Source of the DNA: Desulfofustis sp964433645
Lineage (GTDB): Bacteria; Desulfobacterota; Desulfobulbia; Desulfobulbales; Desulfocapsaceae
DNA length: 6,568 bases
Direction: 5' to 3'
NCBI GenBank assembly: GCA_964433645.1
Contig: CAYSSK010000143.1
Coordinates: 1 to 6,568 of the forward strand
Below are positions 6,519-6,568 of the stretch, piece after piece. The position numbers and the translations under genes were made by a program. The notes below the pieces were generated by a model that was not told the origin of the DNA, ran no database searches, and saw only the letters and a list, made by a program, of their open reading frames with translations. The stretch's first letter is position 1. Each line of letters begins with the position of its first letter.

Positions 6519-6568
6519 GGCGGGACAGGTTTTAACCTGTCCCCCGCTCACTTTCACTAACCGGATCT
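6519..6568 (+). repeat. REP-like palindromic repeat, right copy (cut by window end)
   Basis: Inverted copy of 141-190, 46 of 50 bases identical. The hairpin GGGACAGGTT-TT-AACCTGTCCC (6522-6543) has 10 paired bases; two differences near the stem base (at 6519 and 6521) shorten it relative to the left copy. The tail (6547-6568) differs at one base, at 6557. The hairpin comes 49 bases after the recA stop and is followed by the tail, the same order as behind the U32 gene. The match runs to the last base of the window, so the element may be longer. It could act as a 3' mRNA stabiliser or a weak terminator; there is no U-tract. Confidence 0.8.

Noticed and set aside
141..6568. Composite transposon or genomic island bounded by the inverted repeats
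   Set aside because: No transposase or integrase is present, all genes are core housekeeping genes with uniform composition, and the repeats are REP-like hairpins placed after stop codons.

Overview
The window is ordinary-looking, GC-rich bacterial chromosome carrying five complete housekeeping genes. The gene order mnmA-mtaB-cinA-recA, the protein sequences and the base composition suggest a member of the Desulfobacterota (former Deltaproteobacteria), possibly Desulfobulbales. That placement is inferred from memory of gene order and was not tested by a search.

Layout. Bases 1-201 contain no gene I can support. They hold a 51-base nested palindrome (76-126) and a 50-base REP-like repeat (141-190). 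Bases 202-1497 (minus strand) encode a U32-family Fe-S protein of the kind that hydroxylates tRNA wobble uridine. Bases 1498-1695 are a divergent spacer with no convincing promoter. From 1696, on the plus strand, follow mnmA (tRNA 2-thiouridylase), mtaB (tRNA ms2t6A37 methylthiotransferase) and cinA (two-domain NMN amidohydrolase/ADP-ribose pyrophosphatase). These three are joined by two 4-base ATGA stop/start overlaps, so they form a translationally coupled operon. After an 84-base gap comes recA, which has its own candidate sigma70-type promoter, an inverted repeat over the -10 box, and a good Shine-Dalgarno. Bases 6473-6568 are downstream of recA and end in a second, inverted copy of the 50-base repeat, cut by the window edge.

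How the genes work together. Three of the five act on the tRNA anticodon loop: the U32 protein probably on the 5-position of U34, MnmA on the 2-position of U34, and MtaB on t6A37. They are therefore one functional group concerned with decoding. CinA and RecA form the widespread cinA-recA pair, linking NAD/nucleotide clean-up with recombination repair.

No new multi-gene system is visible. The most interesting signals are non-coding: (1) a pair of inverted 50-base REP-like elements, each placed just after a stop codon (U32 gene and recA) in the same orientation relative to that gene; (2) the three-tier palindrome centred on base 101; (3) a CTTCCT-N8-AGGAAG inverted repeat on the recA promoter, a possible LexA-type operator; (4) a degenerate repeat-like word in the last codons of cinA.
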